56,083 nucleotides of DNA from Planctomycetota bacterium. Its GTDB lineage: Bacteria > Planctomycetota > Planctomycetia > Gemmatales > Gemmataceae. A program made the translations under genes and the position numbers. The DNA is taken from contig JACPPF010000007.1 of the NCBI GenBank assembly GCA_016191165.1, forward strand, positions 1 through 56,083. The letters run 5' to 3'. Below the pieces are notes generated by a model. That model worked only from the letters and a program-made list of their open reading frames with translations, had not been told where the DNA came from and ran no database searches. Positions 31,485-41,048 of this stretch are shown piece by piece (position 1 is the stretch's first letter; the number at the start of each line of letters is the position of its first letter).

Positions 31485-34217
31485 ATGCACTTGTCCACCA
31501 AAGACATCTGGAATCTCCTTCGCCGTCGCACAAACTCCAAAAGCCTGCCCAAGATGAAGCGGCTGTCCCGCTTGACCGTTGAGGTCTTGGAGGATCGCTG
31601 CACACCCTCAGCGACCGCGTCGAGCGTGTTGAATGGGTTCGCGTTCATCGACGGCAACGGCAACGGCGTCTTCGACACCGGCGAGGCAGCGATCCCGGGC
31701 GTCGTCGTGAAACTGACCGGCAGCACCAGCGCGCCTGCGGCGGCCAACCTGACCGACAGCGCGGCACGGATCCCGCTAACCTTCAACGTCAGCGCCATCA
31801 CCGATTCGACCGGTGCGTATCATTTCCAAAATGTCCTACCCGGAACCTACCAGCTCAAGGCCGGTCCCGCCGCCGGCGTGCTCAACAGCGGGCCGGTCAC
31901 CATCGGCAATATCCTCGTCAATGACCAGGGACACGCCGTCTCGCGCAACCTCGGCCTGCAGGGCGGCCTCGACCCGGCGCTCGTCTCGATGCGGCAATTC
32001 CTCACGACCACTGCCGTGGCCGACTACGGCTACACGACCACCAGCAACGGCATCGCCGAAACGAATTTCCGCGCCAACAGCAAACCAATCGAGAAGACGG
32101 CTCTCGCCGATCTCCAGATTGCCAAGAACAGCCCCGATTCGATTATTAACCTGGCCGGCCATTTTAGCGATCCGGACTTTACCAATAGCCAGGTGACGTT
32201 CAACATCACCAACGGCACGACCCAGGTCAAACTCAAGGTGGACCTATTTGACAAGAAGGCCCCGCAGACGGTGGCGAATTTCTTCGATTACATCGCGTCC
32301 GGCGCCTATGACAACAGCATCTTCCATCGCCTTGCCGCCAGCTTCGTGTTGCAAGGCGGCGCGCTCAAACTCGCCAACAGTGCTGGCACGAACCTCGATC
32401 TGGTCGATTTGCACAACCTCAAGGTGCCCAACGAATTCGGGACCTCCAACACGTTTGGCACCCTGGCGATGGCCCAGTCAGGCAACGACCCCAACAGCGC
32501 CACCAACCAGTTCTTCTTCAACCTCGTGAACAACGCCTCCAGCCTCGACGCGCAGAAGTTTGCCGTCTTCGGCCAGCTGGCGGATGCGGCCTCGCGCACC
32601 GCGTTGACCTCCCTCGGCACCACCCCTAATTTCGATGAAAGCACCACGACGTTCGCAGTGAACCATGGCACCGCGCTACTCAACTCCGTGCCAATCAAAA
32701 AGGCGGGGTATACCAACAACGACGCGGAATTCCCGACGAACCTGGTGGCGGCGGACTACCTGGTCATTAACAGCGTCAGCGTCGATAAGCGCGACGAGTT
32801 CTTGAAATACGAGATCGTGTCCAACACCAACCCAGACCTGGTGACGGCAACGCTTGATCCGAACTCGAACGAGTTGCTGAAATTGCAATACGCGACCGAC
32901 GAAGCGGGCGCGGCAACGATCACAATTCGCGCGACCGATCGCTTCGGCGCCACGCTCGATGTCAGCTTTGACGTGACCGTCGCCAACACCGCCCCGACCG
33001 CGAGCGTCACGCTTACGCCAGACGCCCCCGCGCCGACAGCGACTTTAACCGCGACGGCGACCGCTTCCGACGCCAACGGCGATACGCCCATCACCTTCAC
33101 CTACAACTGGAGCGTCAACGGCGGCGCCCCGGTCAAGACCACCACCGGGACCACGAGCACGACGGATACGCTCGACCTGTCGGCTCCGGAAGTGGGCGCC
33201 CTCAACCCGGGCGACACCATCACCGTCACCGTCACCCCCAACGATGGCACGGACAACGGCGCCAATGCCTCGGCGAATGTGACCATCAATCAGCCGCCGG
33301 CCTTCAGCGGCGATACCGTTCTGTCGCCGACGTCGCCGAGCCTGACCGGTTCAACGACCGTCACCGTGGCTGCCACGGATCCCGATGAGGACCCAGTCAC
33401 GTTCACTTACGTTTGGGAAGTCAACGGCACGGTTGTTCGCTCGGTGACCAAGACCGCGGTGAGCGATACGCTCAACCTGGATAACTTACGCGACCTGAGC
33501 AACAATCCGGTCCCGACGCAGGCAGGCGACCAGATCGTCGTGACCATCACGCCGAGCGACGGCAAGACCACCGGCGAAACGACCACTGCCGCCACGACCA
33601 TCAACCAGCCCCCGGTCCTTGCCGCGGAGTTAACGCCGGCTGGGCCCAACAGCAACGACCTGATGACGGCGACGGTGACCTCCTCGTCCGACCCGGACCT
33701 CGACGCGCTCAATTACACCTACACGTGGTACGCGCGCGGCGCCCCGGTCCACGTCACGCAATCGACCACGAGCACCACGGATGTCTTTGACCTCTCCACC
33801 GTGCCCAATCTCGTCGCGGGTGATCTCGTCGAGGTATTCGTCGTCCCCAACGACGGCAAGATTGATGGGGCCGGCGTTCTCCTCGGTCAAACCGTGAGCA
33901 ACACCGCGCCCGAGGCAACGTCGGTCTCGATCGCGCCCGACAACGCGCTCGCCGTGACGTTGCTGGCAGCCACGCCTGTTGGTTCAGATTTCGATATGGA
34001 CCCGGTAACCTTCACCTACCAGTGGCTGAAAAACGATGTGCTGATCGTTGACGCGACCTCGGACACGCTGATTCTGGCGGATGTCCCAGGCGGCGTGAAC
34101 GTGGACGATACCTTCGCCGTCATCGTGACCCCCAACGATGGCGCGACGAATGGCGCCGAGTTTATCAGCCCCGCGGTGACGGTTGCCACCATCGATCCGA
34201 CGATCACGCTGGTTTAG
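31485..34217 (+). CDS. Exported LEDR-motif protein with SdrD-like, cyclophilin and Ig-like domains
   Basis: 910 residues from ATG 31,485, which has GGA six bases upstream; ATG 31,446 and 31,554 are alternatives. The basic stretch and RLTVEVLEDRCTPSA (about 26-40) form the planctomycete LEDR N-terminus. Next is an SdrD B-like domain (FAFIDGNGNGVFDTGEAAIPG to FQNVLPGTYQLKAG). At about 230-390 is a cyclophilin-type peptidyl-prolyl isomerase domain (DLFDKKAPQTVANFFDYI, IFHRL, FGTLAMAQSGNDPNSATNQF, FAVFGQL). The rest is four or more cadherin/Ig-like repeats of about 100 residues, each closing with VTPNDG or a variant. It is a large surface or secreted protein. Its stop TAG comes from the following mobile element. 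Confidence 0.85.
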   Translation: MHLSTKDIWNLLRRRTNSKSLPKMKRLSRLTVEVLEDRCTPSATASSVLNGFAFIDGNGNGVFDTGEAAIPGVVVKLTGSTSAPAAANLTDSAARIPLTFNVSAITDSTGAYHFQNVLPGTYQLKAGPAAGVLNSGPVTIGNILVNDQGHAVSRNLGLQGGLDPALVSMRQFLTTTAVADYGYTTTSNGIAETNFRANSKPIEKTALADLQIAKNSPDSIINLAGHFSDPDFTNSQVTFNITNGTTQVKLKVDLFDKKAPQTVANFFDYIASGAYDNSIFHRLAASFVLQGGALKLANSAGTNLDLVDLHNLKVPNEFGTSNTFGTLAMAQSGNDPNSATNQFFFNLVNNASSLDAQKFAVFGQLADAASRTALTSLGTTPNFDESTTTFAVNHGTALLNSVPIKKAGYTNNDAEFPTNLVAADYLVINSVSVDKRDEFLKYEIVSNTNPDLVTATLDPNSNELLKLQYATDEAGAATITIRATDRFGATLDVSFDVTVANTAPTASVTLTPDAPAPTATLTATATASDANGDTPITFTYNWSVNGGAPVKTTTGTTSTTDTLDLSAPEVGALNPGDTITVTVTPNDGTDNGANASANVTINQPPAFSGDTVLSPTSPSLTGSTTVTVAATDPDEDPVTFTYVWEVNGTVVRSVTKTAVSDTLNLDNLRDLSNNPVPTQAGDQIVVTITPSDGKTTGETTTAATTINQPPVLAAELTPAGPNSNDLMTATVTSSSDPDLDALNYTYTWYARGAPVHVTQSTTSTTDVFDLSTVPNLVAGDLVEVFVVPNDGKIDGAGVLLGQTVSNTAPEATSVSIAPDNALAVTLLAATPVGSDFDMDPVTFTYQWLKNDVLIVDATSDTLILADVPGGVNVDDTFAVIVTPNDGATNGAEFISPAVTVATIDPTITLV

Positions 34218-34352
34218 CCTCATTACCGTTCGTCAAGCAGAGGAATACCAGCATCACGCGCAAGCGTGGGGGGTTTGCACGCGTCCCAAAACCCCCACGC
34301 TTGCGCGTGGGGCTGGTCAAGTGCTCTTGCACGAACGGCATTGCGCCAAAAC
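34212..34352. mobile_element. 140-bp MITE-like element, copy A
   Basis: The ends are imperfect inverted repeats (GTTTAGCCTCATTACCGTTC and the complement of GTTTTGGCGCAATGCCG). Inside are complementary blocks ACGCGCAAGCGTGGGG and CCCCCACGCTTGCGCGTGG. It starts within the stop codon of the LEDR protein and ends exactly at the stop of the convergent DUF6065-like gene. Copies B and C are at 45,384 and 49,696. Confidence 0.8.
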
Positions 34353-35102
34353 CTACTGGCGAAACTCGCCCACGCGCAGCTTGGTCTGGTGCTCGGCGAA
34401 CGCCTTCCCTTCGCTGTCCAGTCCCAGCATGTAGGCGCGTTGCCAACCTTTCTTGACGGCCTCTTCGTCGATACTCAACAGCGCTTCATTGAAATCCACG
34501 CGCGTATCCTTCCACTGGTTGTATGCCCGCGCCAGTTCGGGCTCCGCCTCCAGGGGTCGGCGCACCGGGTCGAGCGATTCCGCCAGGCCGCGCGGGACCG
34601 GCACGATCATGCAAATCGGTTCACCTTCATCGAAGGCGACGGCATGGTTGGCCCGCGTCAGACGCCAGTTCATGGTGAACGTATAGGGACTCCAGTCGGT
34701 CTCAACGATGCCTTCGAGCGGAAAGATACCGTCCTTGGGGGAATTGGCGGGACCTTTCACCCACAGGTTGATGCCCGGCGGGGTGCGGAAAAGAAAGGGG
34801 ATACCGATGGTGAGCACGCCCTCCCCGAAATGGCTGCCGATGCGGTCGTCGCGCCGCCCGGACGGGAACGAAACCGCCACGTCACCCGGTCCGGGACCGC
34901 CATTCCAGATGACATGGAAGGCGACAGGGCTTCGCAGCACCCAACCTGCCTGATTGGCGATGACGAGCGGCAAGCAGCGATAGGCGTTGCGCACCGCCGT
35001 CTGGTCCATCCAGGCGCGGTCCACCGGCGCGGGCTCCAGAGCCATTGCCGCGTTGGCGTAAACCTCAAAGGCAATCAGCAGGCGATTCGGTTCGTTCGTC
35101 AT
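34353..35102 (-). CDS. DUF6065-like protein
   Basis: 249 residues with no signal peptide. The segments INLWVKGPANSPKDGIFPLEGI, split here as INLWVKGPANSPKDG and FPLEGIVETDWSPYTFTMNW, and then GEPICMIVPVPRG, recall the DUF6065 family, which is of unknown function. The N-terminus (CLPLVIANQAGWVL) and the centre are beta-rich, the C-terminal 60 residues helical. It lies downstream of the WD40 kinase on the same strand, separated by a perfect 24-bp palindrome, and its stop codon abuts a mobile element. The family call is by eye and moderately sure. Confidence 0.7.
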   Translation of the reverse strand: MTNEPNRLLIAFEVYANAAMALEPAPVDRAWMDQTAVRNAYRCLPLVIANQAGWVLRSPVAFHVIWNGGPGPGDVAVSFPSGRRDDRIGSHFGEGVLTIGIPFLFRTPPGINLWVKGPANSPKDGIFPLEGIVETDWSPYTFTMNWRLTRANHAVAFDEGEPICMIVPVPRGLAESLDPVRRPLEAEPELARAYNQWKDTRVDFNEALLSIDEEAVKKGWQRAYMLGLDSEGKAFAEHQTKLRVGEFRQ

Positions 35103-35135
35103 GGTTGATAGGCTCCGCGCGCCCGGCGTGGCACA

Positions 35136-35206
35136 TCCGAGCCTGAGCGCCAGCGAAGGACCGCGAACTGCTCCTGGGTTGCCCTTCGCTGGCGCTCAGG
35201 CTCGGA
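35136..35206. repeat. Palindrome, TCCGAGCCTGAGCG family (perfect 24-bp arms)
   Basis: TCCGAGCCTGAGCGCCAGCG... at 35,136-35,159 is exactly complementary to 35,183-35,206. It sits between the kinase stop (35,214) and the DUF6065-like start (35,102), both on the minus strand. Confidence 0.85.
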
Positions 35207-35213
35207 CAACACG

Positions 35214-38200
35214 TCAAACGGGGCCGCGCAGGACGGGATGATCGGGATACCGAATGCGGAACTCGCGCCAGCGATTGAGCCATTGGTCTTTCGACAGACG
35301 AGTCGCCGCGCCGCCGTCATGGATGTGCTGCGACGAGAGGATTTCTCCCAGGCGCCGCAACTCATCGGAGCGGAATTGCCGATCCGGTTTGCGTATCCAG
35401 GCCTTGAGGTCAAAACCGTGCTGGGCTTTGACCCGGCCCGCGGCAATCACATGTTCGCCATCCGCGGTCACGGCCAGTTGAAAGACCATATCGCTCAGGC
35501 GGCGAACCGGGGAGATCATCTTGCCGAGCGTGGCTTCCCAGGCGCTGATTTTGCCGTCGCGCGTGCCGATCAGAAAGATTTCATCGCCTGGCAGAAACGC
35601 GACGGCGTAGACCTCGTCGCTCTGCGCCGGCGTGGTAACGCCGATTTTCCCGGTCTCGAGGTTCCAGATGCGTGCATGGCGATCGGAACAAGCGGTCAAC
35701 AGCCGTTTGCCGTCGCGGCTGAATTGGGCGGTGAAGACCCAGCCGGGATGGCGCAGTTCCGATCCGACCGGCTTGCCGTCGGCGCAATTCCAGAGGCGGA
35801 CCGTGCCATCGGAAGAACAGGATGCGAAACGCGTTCCATCCGGGGCAAAACGAACGTCGTGAACATAGTTGGTCGCATGTTCAATCCTGGCGCGCAGGCC
35901 CCCGGTCCTGGCGTGGCGAAGTTCGACCCGTGGTCCGCTGCCCCAAATCGCAAAGCAATCACCATCGGGAGAAAAGCGAATACGGTCCCGGATGACATAG
36001 CCGTGGTGCGCCGGTTGGCCGTGAAACGCCTGTTCGACGCCGCGCGACTTGCCCGAGCGTGGGTCGAAAAGCAGCAAATGGCCGCGCTGGCACAGGACGA
36101 CCGCGCAGTTGCCGTTCGGGCAGACCGCGACGGCGATCGGCTCGGTTGGCGTCGGCACGTCGGCAAACGCCGGTCCGCCTTTTTCGCAATCATGCCAGCG
36201 CACCAAACCGGGGCCATTCAGATCTTGCTGGTTGACGTGTTCCGCTTGGGGGACGTACCTGGACGATCCACCGGCAAGAATCAGATGCGTTCCGGCGACA
36301 AAAGTGGCATCACTGACGAGCCCGGGCATGGTCAGGCGCTTACCCAGTGCGACGCCAGTCCGCGCGTCGTGGACCTGGAGGTCACGACCATCGCGCATCA
36401 AGTCAATGCCACAAGGCAGGAATCGTCGCCCGTCCGCACTGAGTTTGACGAAGGCATGTCGGGCGCTCATTGGCGCGTCGAAATCTCGTGCGGTGGGTCG
36501 GCCCCATTTCCAGACGCGCACCAGCTGGTCACTCCAGTGGGTGGTCGCGAAGGTCGAGCCGTCTGGCGACCAGACACAACGGCTGACGAGCCCTTGATGC
36601 GACGCCGGCGCCAGCGCCTGCTTTCCCGTCGTCAACGACCAGATCCGCGCGGTGTGATCGCCGCATGCCGTCAGGAGGTATTCTCCACCCGGATGAAAGG
36701 CGACGTCGTACAAAAGGTTGCGATGGGCAAACGCCTTGCCGAGTTGCGAGCCGTCCGCGGCATCCAGCACGAGCGCGTCATATTTTTGCCCCAGGCACAC
36801 GCGTTTGCCGTCGCGCGAACCGGCGGCCGCGAGAATGCGCTCCGCCGGGCGCGTCCAAAGCGGCACGCCCGCATTGGTATCCCAGCACGAGACGCTCTTG
36901 CCGCTATCGACGATAATCAGGCGCCGACCATCGAGGAAGAACGGCACGACGTCCTTGCCCTCGGCGCCGGAGGGTTGCGCGGGCACAATCATTTCTCCAC
37001 TCACGGCAAAGACACGCACTTTTTGATTGGCGCAGCGCGTCGCCAACCGTTTTCCGTCAGCGCTGAACGTGACCGCACTCACGCGAGCCGCATGAGCCAG
37101 GACGGGGGAAGCGAATGCCTTGCCTGGCACGTTGCGGATCCGGGCCGACTTTTTCGCGCCGAAGGCGACCTGGCTGCCGTCAGGACTGAAGGTCAGGCAT
37201 GCGATGGTCTCGTGGTGTTTCCATTGGTCCAGCCGTTTGCCCGACGGAAATTCGAAAACGCTGACGCTGGCCTTCGATGCAAGGGCGAGGCGGCGCCCGT
37301 CCTGACTGAACGCGCCGGCGTGCAACGCCCCGTCCAGGGGCAGACGGACCAGGCTGCCGTCTCTCAGATCGCGCAGCTCGCAGGTCGGCGGGTCGCCCTC
37401 AGCCTCAGCCAGGAGATAACGCCCGGACGGATGATACGCCAGCGACTTGTGCCACGTTCCCGCGGTTTCAAACGCCTGGATCGGAATGGCGATCTCGGCC
37501 AACCATGAGTTGAGCCGAATGCGGTTGTGCAACGCGCGAAGGGGATGGGCGTCGGATCGAGCGGCGGCGCCGGTGAACCAGAGGATCGCCTCGCCGGGAT
37601 CGCCGTTGCGGTCGGCGGTGAGGCCGGTTTCGGTATAGGTATCGATCAGGAGTTGTTCGGTGGCCAGGCGTGCCGCGGCTTCCTTGCCGCGCGCGGTCTC
37701 GGCCGCGTCGGCGTCCCGGGTTGCCTGGGCGGCCAGATCGCGAAAACGCAGCGCCAGCAGCGGACCGGCAATCGCCGCGCTGCTCAGCAGGATCACGACC
37801 AGGGCGATCAAACTGGCAACCAGGCGATTGTTGCTGCACCAGCGAAACAGCCGTTCGCGCATGCCGATGGGCCGCGCCTGAAGCGGCCGACCCTCCAGCC
37901 AGCGCTGCAAATCGTCCGCCAACGCCTGCATGTTGGCATAGCGGTCGGCTGGCTCTTTTTCCAACGCCTTCAGGCAACAGGCCTCCAGGTCGACGGGCAC
38001 GCCAGGCCGATGCACCCGCGGCGGCGGCGGCGCAACTTGCACGTTCGCCACGCTCGACAACACCGACCACGGTTCCCCCACGAACGGGGTCTGTCCGCAC
38101 AGCATCTCGTACAGCATGGCGCCCACTGCATATTGATCGCTGTGCGGCCCCACGCCGGCAATGTTGCCGCGCGCCTGCTCGGGCGCCATGTACGCCGGCG

Positions 38201-39059
38201 TACCGATGATCTGTCCTTCGACGCTGCGGCGCGCCGCCTCATCGTCGAGCCGGCGCGCCAGCCCGAAATCCATCACCTGCGGACGGCCCGCCCGGCTGAC
38301 CATGATGTTGGCCGGTTTGATGTCGCGGTGGACGATCCCTTCGCCGTGGGCATAACTCAGGGCATCCGCGATCTGGCGAACCCACTCGACCGCGGTGCGC
38401 AAATCCGGCGGCTGATCTCGCATTCGCTTCCACAGCGGGACGCCATCCACGAATTCCGACGCGATGTAAGGAATGCCGTCGGCCTGCCCGGTTTCGAAAA
38501 TGGCGACAATGTTGGGATGCTTCAATCCCGCCGCGGCCTTCGCCTCGCGCAGGAACCGCTCCAGCATGGCGTCGTCCTCGCGGTCAAAGCGTGGCACCTT
38601 GAGCGCCACCTCGCGATCGAGCACCGGGTCGTAGGCGCGGTAGACGGTGCCGAACGCGCCGCTGCCCAGCACACTGCGCACCTGAAATCGGCCGAGCTGT
38701 CTCAGATTCGGCGCGCGCGGCTTGACGATCCCGCCGGGCGGATTGACTCCGTCCCGACTCGGCGTGTAGTCGAAGGTTGCCTCGGTATTCTCGTCGCCCA
38801 GCTGCGATGGGGTTTCGATCCTGGTTTCCATCGCCCCTTCCAATCCAGGGGCCGCATCGATTGTCTCATTACCAACCGGTTGCGGTTCCTGGGGCGGGGG
38901 CTTGGGCCGAAGTGTCCGCTGGACAAGGTCAATCGTTTCGGGAGGCAAAGGCGCAAGCGGAATCACCGCGCCGCAAGCAGGACAGTGACGTGGCAGTGCG
39001 TCATCCTCGGAAAACGCGGCGCCGCATGCGGGACAGGTTGGCGGGAGGGACGAGGGCAT
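35214..39059 (-). CDS. Transmembrane Ser/Thr protein kinase with WD40 repeats
   Basis: 1,281 residues. An N-terminal zinc ribbon has Cys pairs at 9/12 and 26/29 (CPAC, CPACG). The kinase domain spans about 124-395: glycine loop LGSGAFGTVYRAYD (131-144), Lys154 in VALKVPR, catalytic HRDIKPANIM with Asp246, DFGLARR (264-270) and GTPAYMAPEQ. One membrane segment is at about 413-436 (VASLIALVVILLSSAAIAG), followed by a short coiled coil. The extracytoplasmic part, about 530-1,240, holds many WD40 repeats (ARIWSLTTGKQ, VRLWNCADGKP, ARIWNLETGKI), probably two propellers. It senses or scaffolds through the propellers and phosphorylates cytoplasmic targets; both are unknown. This architecture is greatly expanded in Gemmataceae. 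Confidence 0.95.
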   Translation of the reverse strand: MPSSLPPTCPACGAAFSEDDALPRHCPACGAVIPLAPLPPETIDLVQRTLRPKPPPQEPQPVGNETIDAAPGLEGAMETRIETPSQLGDENTEATFDYTPSRDGVNPPGGIVKPRAPNLRQLGRFQVRSVLGSGAFGTVYRAYDPVLDREVALKVPRFDREDDAMLERFLREAKAAAGLKHPNIVAIFETGQADGIPYIASEFVDGVPLWKRMRDQPPDLRTAVEWVRQIADALSYAHGEGIVHRDIKPANIMVSRAGRPQVMDFGLARRLDDEAARRSVEGQIIGTPAYMAPEQARGNIAGVGPHSDQYAVGAMLYEMLCGQTPFVGEPWSVLSSVANVQVAPPPPRVHRPGVPVDLEACCLKALEKEPADRYANMQALADDLQRWLEGRPLQARPIGMRERLFRWCSNNRLVASLIALVVILLSSAAIAGPLLALRFRDLAAQATRDADAAETARGKEAAARLATEQLLIDTYTETGLTADRNGDPGEAILWFTGAAARSDAHPLRALHNRIRLNSWLAEIAIPIQAFETAGTWHKSLAYHPSGRYLLAEAEGDPPTCELRDLRDGSLVRLPLDGALHAGAFSQDGRRLALASKASVSVFEFPSGKRLDQWKHHETIACLTFSPDGSQVAFGAKKSARIRNVPGKAFASPVLAHAARVSAVTFSADGKRLATRCANQKVRVFAVSGEMIVPAQPSGAEGKDVVPFFLDGRRLIIVDSGKSVSCWDTNAGVPLWTRPAERILAAAGSRDGKRVCLGQKYDALVLDAADGSQLGKAFAHRNLLYDVAFHPGGEYLLTACGDHTARIWSLTTGKQALAPASHQGLVSRCVWSPDGSTFATTHWSDQLVRVWKWGRPTARDFDAPMSARHAFVKLSADGRRFLPCGIDLMRDGRDLQVHDARTGVALGKRLTMPGLVSDATFVAGTHLILAGGSSRYVPQAEHVNQQDLNGPGLVRWHDCEKGGPAFADVPTPTEPIAVAVCPNGNCAVVLCQRGHLLLFDPRSGKSRGVEQAFHGQPAHHGYVIRDRIRFSPDGDCFAIWGSGPRVELRHARTGGLRARIEHATNYVHDVRFAPDGTRFASCSSDGTVRLWNCADGKPVGSELRHPGWVFTAQFSRDGKRLLTACSDRHARIWNLETGKIGVTTPAQSDEVYAVAFLPGDEIFLIGTRDGKISAWEATLGKMISPVRRLSDMVFQLAVTADGEHVIAAGRVKAQHGFDLKAWIRKPDRQFRSDELRRLGEILSSQHIHDGGAATRLSKDQWLNRWREFRIRYPDHPVLRGPV

Positions 39060-39145
39060 GTTGCCGGTAGGCTACCAGATTTCCTGGTCGGATTCAAGGA
39101 GGGAACGATCGAAGAAACTAGCCCGCGCCGCAAGCCAGGAGTGAA

Positions 39146-39180
39146 GCAGCGCAAGCAAGTGCCACCTTTGCTTGCGCTGC
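39146..39180. repeat. Hairpin, GCAGCGCAAGCAA arms
   Basis: GCAGCGCAAGCAA (39,146-39,158) and TTGCTTGCGCTGC (39,168-39,180) are perfect complements. A single arm of the same sequence is at about 4,210, so it is a dispersed family. Confidence 0.7.
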
Positions 39181-39219
39181 AATGCTATACTGTACGCGCT
39201 CGAGATTGGCGCTTTCGTC

Positions 39220-39280
39220 ACGAGCCGCGACCGCAACGGAGCGGGAACGAGCCCAACGCTCCCTTACGGTCGCGGCTCGT
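39220..39280. repeat. Palindrome, ACGAGCCGCGACCG arms
   Basis: The 24-bp arms (ACGAGCCGCGACCGCAACGG... and its complement ending CGCGGCTCGT) have two mismatches. It has the same size and spacing as the 24-bp palindromes at 35,136 and 54,737 but a different sequence. Confidence 0.7.
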
Positions 39281-39575
39281 TAATGAGGATGTGTCATTTC
39301 GTGGGACGACGGCCAGCGGGAGGGGACGCAACCTAGAAGTTTCGGGAACACGGCACTTTTTCCTATCGACCTGGGTTGCGGGCGCAGGCCGCCCTGAATG
39401 CCCACGTTGCCCACCGATAGTTGCGCCATTTTGCGCAGATGCCAGCAACCCCCCAGCTACCGACGCCGCGCCAGGACGAACCCAAAGATGGGTTGAAAAA
39501 CTCGTCCAATTGGCCGATATTGATTTGGCACTCCAAGAAAATCTTAGCGAACAAGGACGGCGCGGGGTAGTTTCG

Positions 39576-40934
39576 ATGCGCGGACCCATCCGGAACGTTT
39601 TCACCAGCGATCGTAAGAATGTTCTGATGCTTTACGATCACAACGAAACGCACGTCAAGACGATTGCCCACTACCTTGAGAGTTTTTATCGTCATTCGCG
39701 ATTTAGCTATTCCTATGTCGCGTCCTTTTCGCCGTGCGAATTCGACCTCAACTATTTTGACGCCGTGGTGATTCATTTTTCCGTGCGCGTCTGTCATGCC
39801 GGGCACCTGTCCAGTTCGTTTGCCCGGGCCTTGAAGGGACACCGCGGTCTGAAGGCGCTATTCCTGCAAGACGAATACGAGAACACGGGCAAGGCGCATC
39901 AGGCCATTCGCGACCTCGGCATCAACGTTGTTTTCACCTGCGTGCCGGGTCCGTCGATCCCCACGGTGTATCCGCCCTCGGCGTTCCCGGGTGTCCGTTT
40001 CGTCCCGGTGCTGACCGGCTACGCGCCCCTGGATATTGACCGCCTGCACGGAGGCAAGCCCATGCGGGAGAGGTCGATCCTCATCGGCTATCGCGGGCGC
40101 CGCATCGGCTACTGGTACGGCGACCTCGGACAGGAAAAACTGCACATCGGCCAGCGCATGAAAGCGATCTGTGACGCACGCCGGCTGAAAACCGATATCG
40201 CCTGGGAGGAAAGCGACCGCATCTACGGCAACTGGTTCGAGTTCCTGGGTAATTGCCGGGCCACGCTGGGCACGGAAAGCGGCGCCAACATTTTCGATTT
40301 CGATGGCGAACTCGCCCTGGCCGTTCAGCGCGCCCAGTACGCCAACCCCGATGTCACCTACGAGGAAATACGTACACAGTACCTCAAGGATCGCGAAGGC
40401 GAAGTAGTGATGAATCAGGTCTCGCCGAAGATTTTCGAGGCCATTGCCATGCGAACCGCGCTCGTCCTGTTCGAGGGGCACTACTCGGGAGTCGTGCAAC
40501 CCGGCGTTCATTTCCTGGCGCTGAAAAAAGACTTCAGCAACGTGGACGAGATTCTCGCCAAGCTTCAAGATGACGCCCTGCTGGAGACCATGACGCGCCG
40601 CGCCTACGAGGACGTGATTCAGAGCGGGCGTTTTTCCTACGCGGCCTTCGTGCGGCAAGTGGATGAGGCTTTGTTCGAGCAGATGAAGCCACGCGAACGG
40701 GCAACGCCCGCTTGGCTGCCGCTGCCGCCGTGCGACGCGTTGCCGGATTTCACGGCACGCTACAACCGCACCTTCCGCGGCCCGCTGTTGAAACGCCTGT
40801 GGGCCAGGCTTCCCAGCTTCGTGCGCGCCAGGCTCAACCGCGAGCGACTCAAACGATGGTGGGTTCACTCCCCCAGCCCGCTTCGAGGCTGCCTCCGCCC
40901 GATGCTGCAGGCGTTTCGCGCGGTGTTGAAATAG
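39576..40934 (+). CDS. CgeB/YkvP-type glycosyltransferase
   Basis: 452 residues from ATG 39,576 (MRGPIRNVFTSDRKNVLMLY). The open frame continues upstream for 683 codons, but that part is antisense to the kinase gene and not a real protein. The N-terminal half looks like a Rossmann fold (NVLMLYDHNETHVKTI, FDAVVIHFSVRVCH, LKALFLQDEY). The C-terminal half matches the CgeB-like glycosyltransferase domain, with SPKIFEAIAMRTALVLFEG and GVVQPGVHFLALKKDFSNVD, the nucleotide-sugar region of GT-B enzymes. The C-terminal 50 residues are basic and amphipathic and may bind membrane. The donor and acceptor are unknown; a surface polysaccharide role is likely. Confidence 0.85.
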   Translation: MRGPIRNVFTSDRKNVLMLYDHNETHVKTIAHYLESFYRHSRFSYSYVASFSPCEFDLNYFDAVVIHFSVRVCHAGHLSSSFARALKGHRGLKALFLQDEYENTGKAHQAIRDLGINVVFTCVPGPSIPTVYPPSAFPGVRFVPVLTGYAPLDIDRLHGGKPMRERSILIGYRGRRIGYWYGDLGQEKLHIGQRMKAICDARRLKTDIAWEESDRIYGNWFEFLGNCRATLGTESGANIFDFDGELALAVQRAQYANPDVTYEEIRTQYLKDREGEVVMNQVSPKIFEAIAMRTALVLFEGHYSGVVQPGVHFLALKKDFSNVDEILAKLQDDALLETMTRRAYEDVIQSGRFSYAAFVRQVDEALFEQMKPRERATPAWLPLPPCDALPDFTARYNRTFRGPLLKRLWARLPSFVRARLNRERLKRWWVHSPSPLRGCLRPMLQAFRAVLK

Positions 40935-40989
40935 GGTGTCACGCCCACGAACCGGCCTTTCGGCGGTGTCTTATTTTGCGTCGGCGCAT

Positions 40990-41020
40990 CGTAGACCTCA
41001 CGCGGAGCATGAGGTCTACG
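40990..41020. terminator. Hairpin between convergent glycosyltransferase and ThuA-like genes
   Basis: CGTAGACCTCA (40,990-41,000) and TGAGGTCTACG (41,010-41,020) are perfect 11-bp complements with a 9-nt loop, between two convergent stops. There is no U-run, so it may be a REP-type palindrome acting as a terminator. Confidence 0.55.
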
Positions 41021-41048
41021 GTCAAACTGAGACCCTACGGGCAGCCGC

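Larger units (their letters stand above)
39060..39575. other. 516-bp divergent intergenic region with two palindromes
   Basis: It lies between the divergent kinase and glycosyltransferase genes and must hold both promoters. Two hairpins are present (39,146-39,180 and 39,220-39,280). The rest, 39,281-39,575, shows open frames on both strands but no protein-like text that I trust. Confidence 0.5.

Noticed and set aside
37527-39575. Long plus-strand open frame of about 680 codons continuous with the glycosyltransferase gene
   Set aside because: It is antisense to the kinase/WD40 gene, is Arg/Gly/Ala-rich without domains, and reflects GC-biased codon use; only the part from 39,576 is a protein.
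39363-39842. 159-codon minus-strand frame overlapping the glycosyltransferase start
   Set aside because: It overlaps well-supported coding sequence and has no recognisable domain or ribosome binding site.
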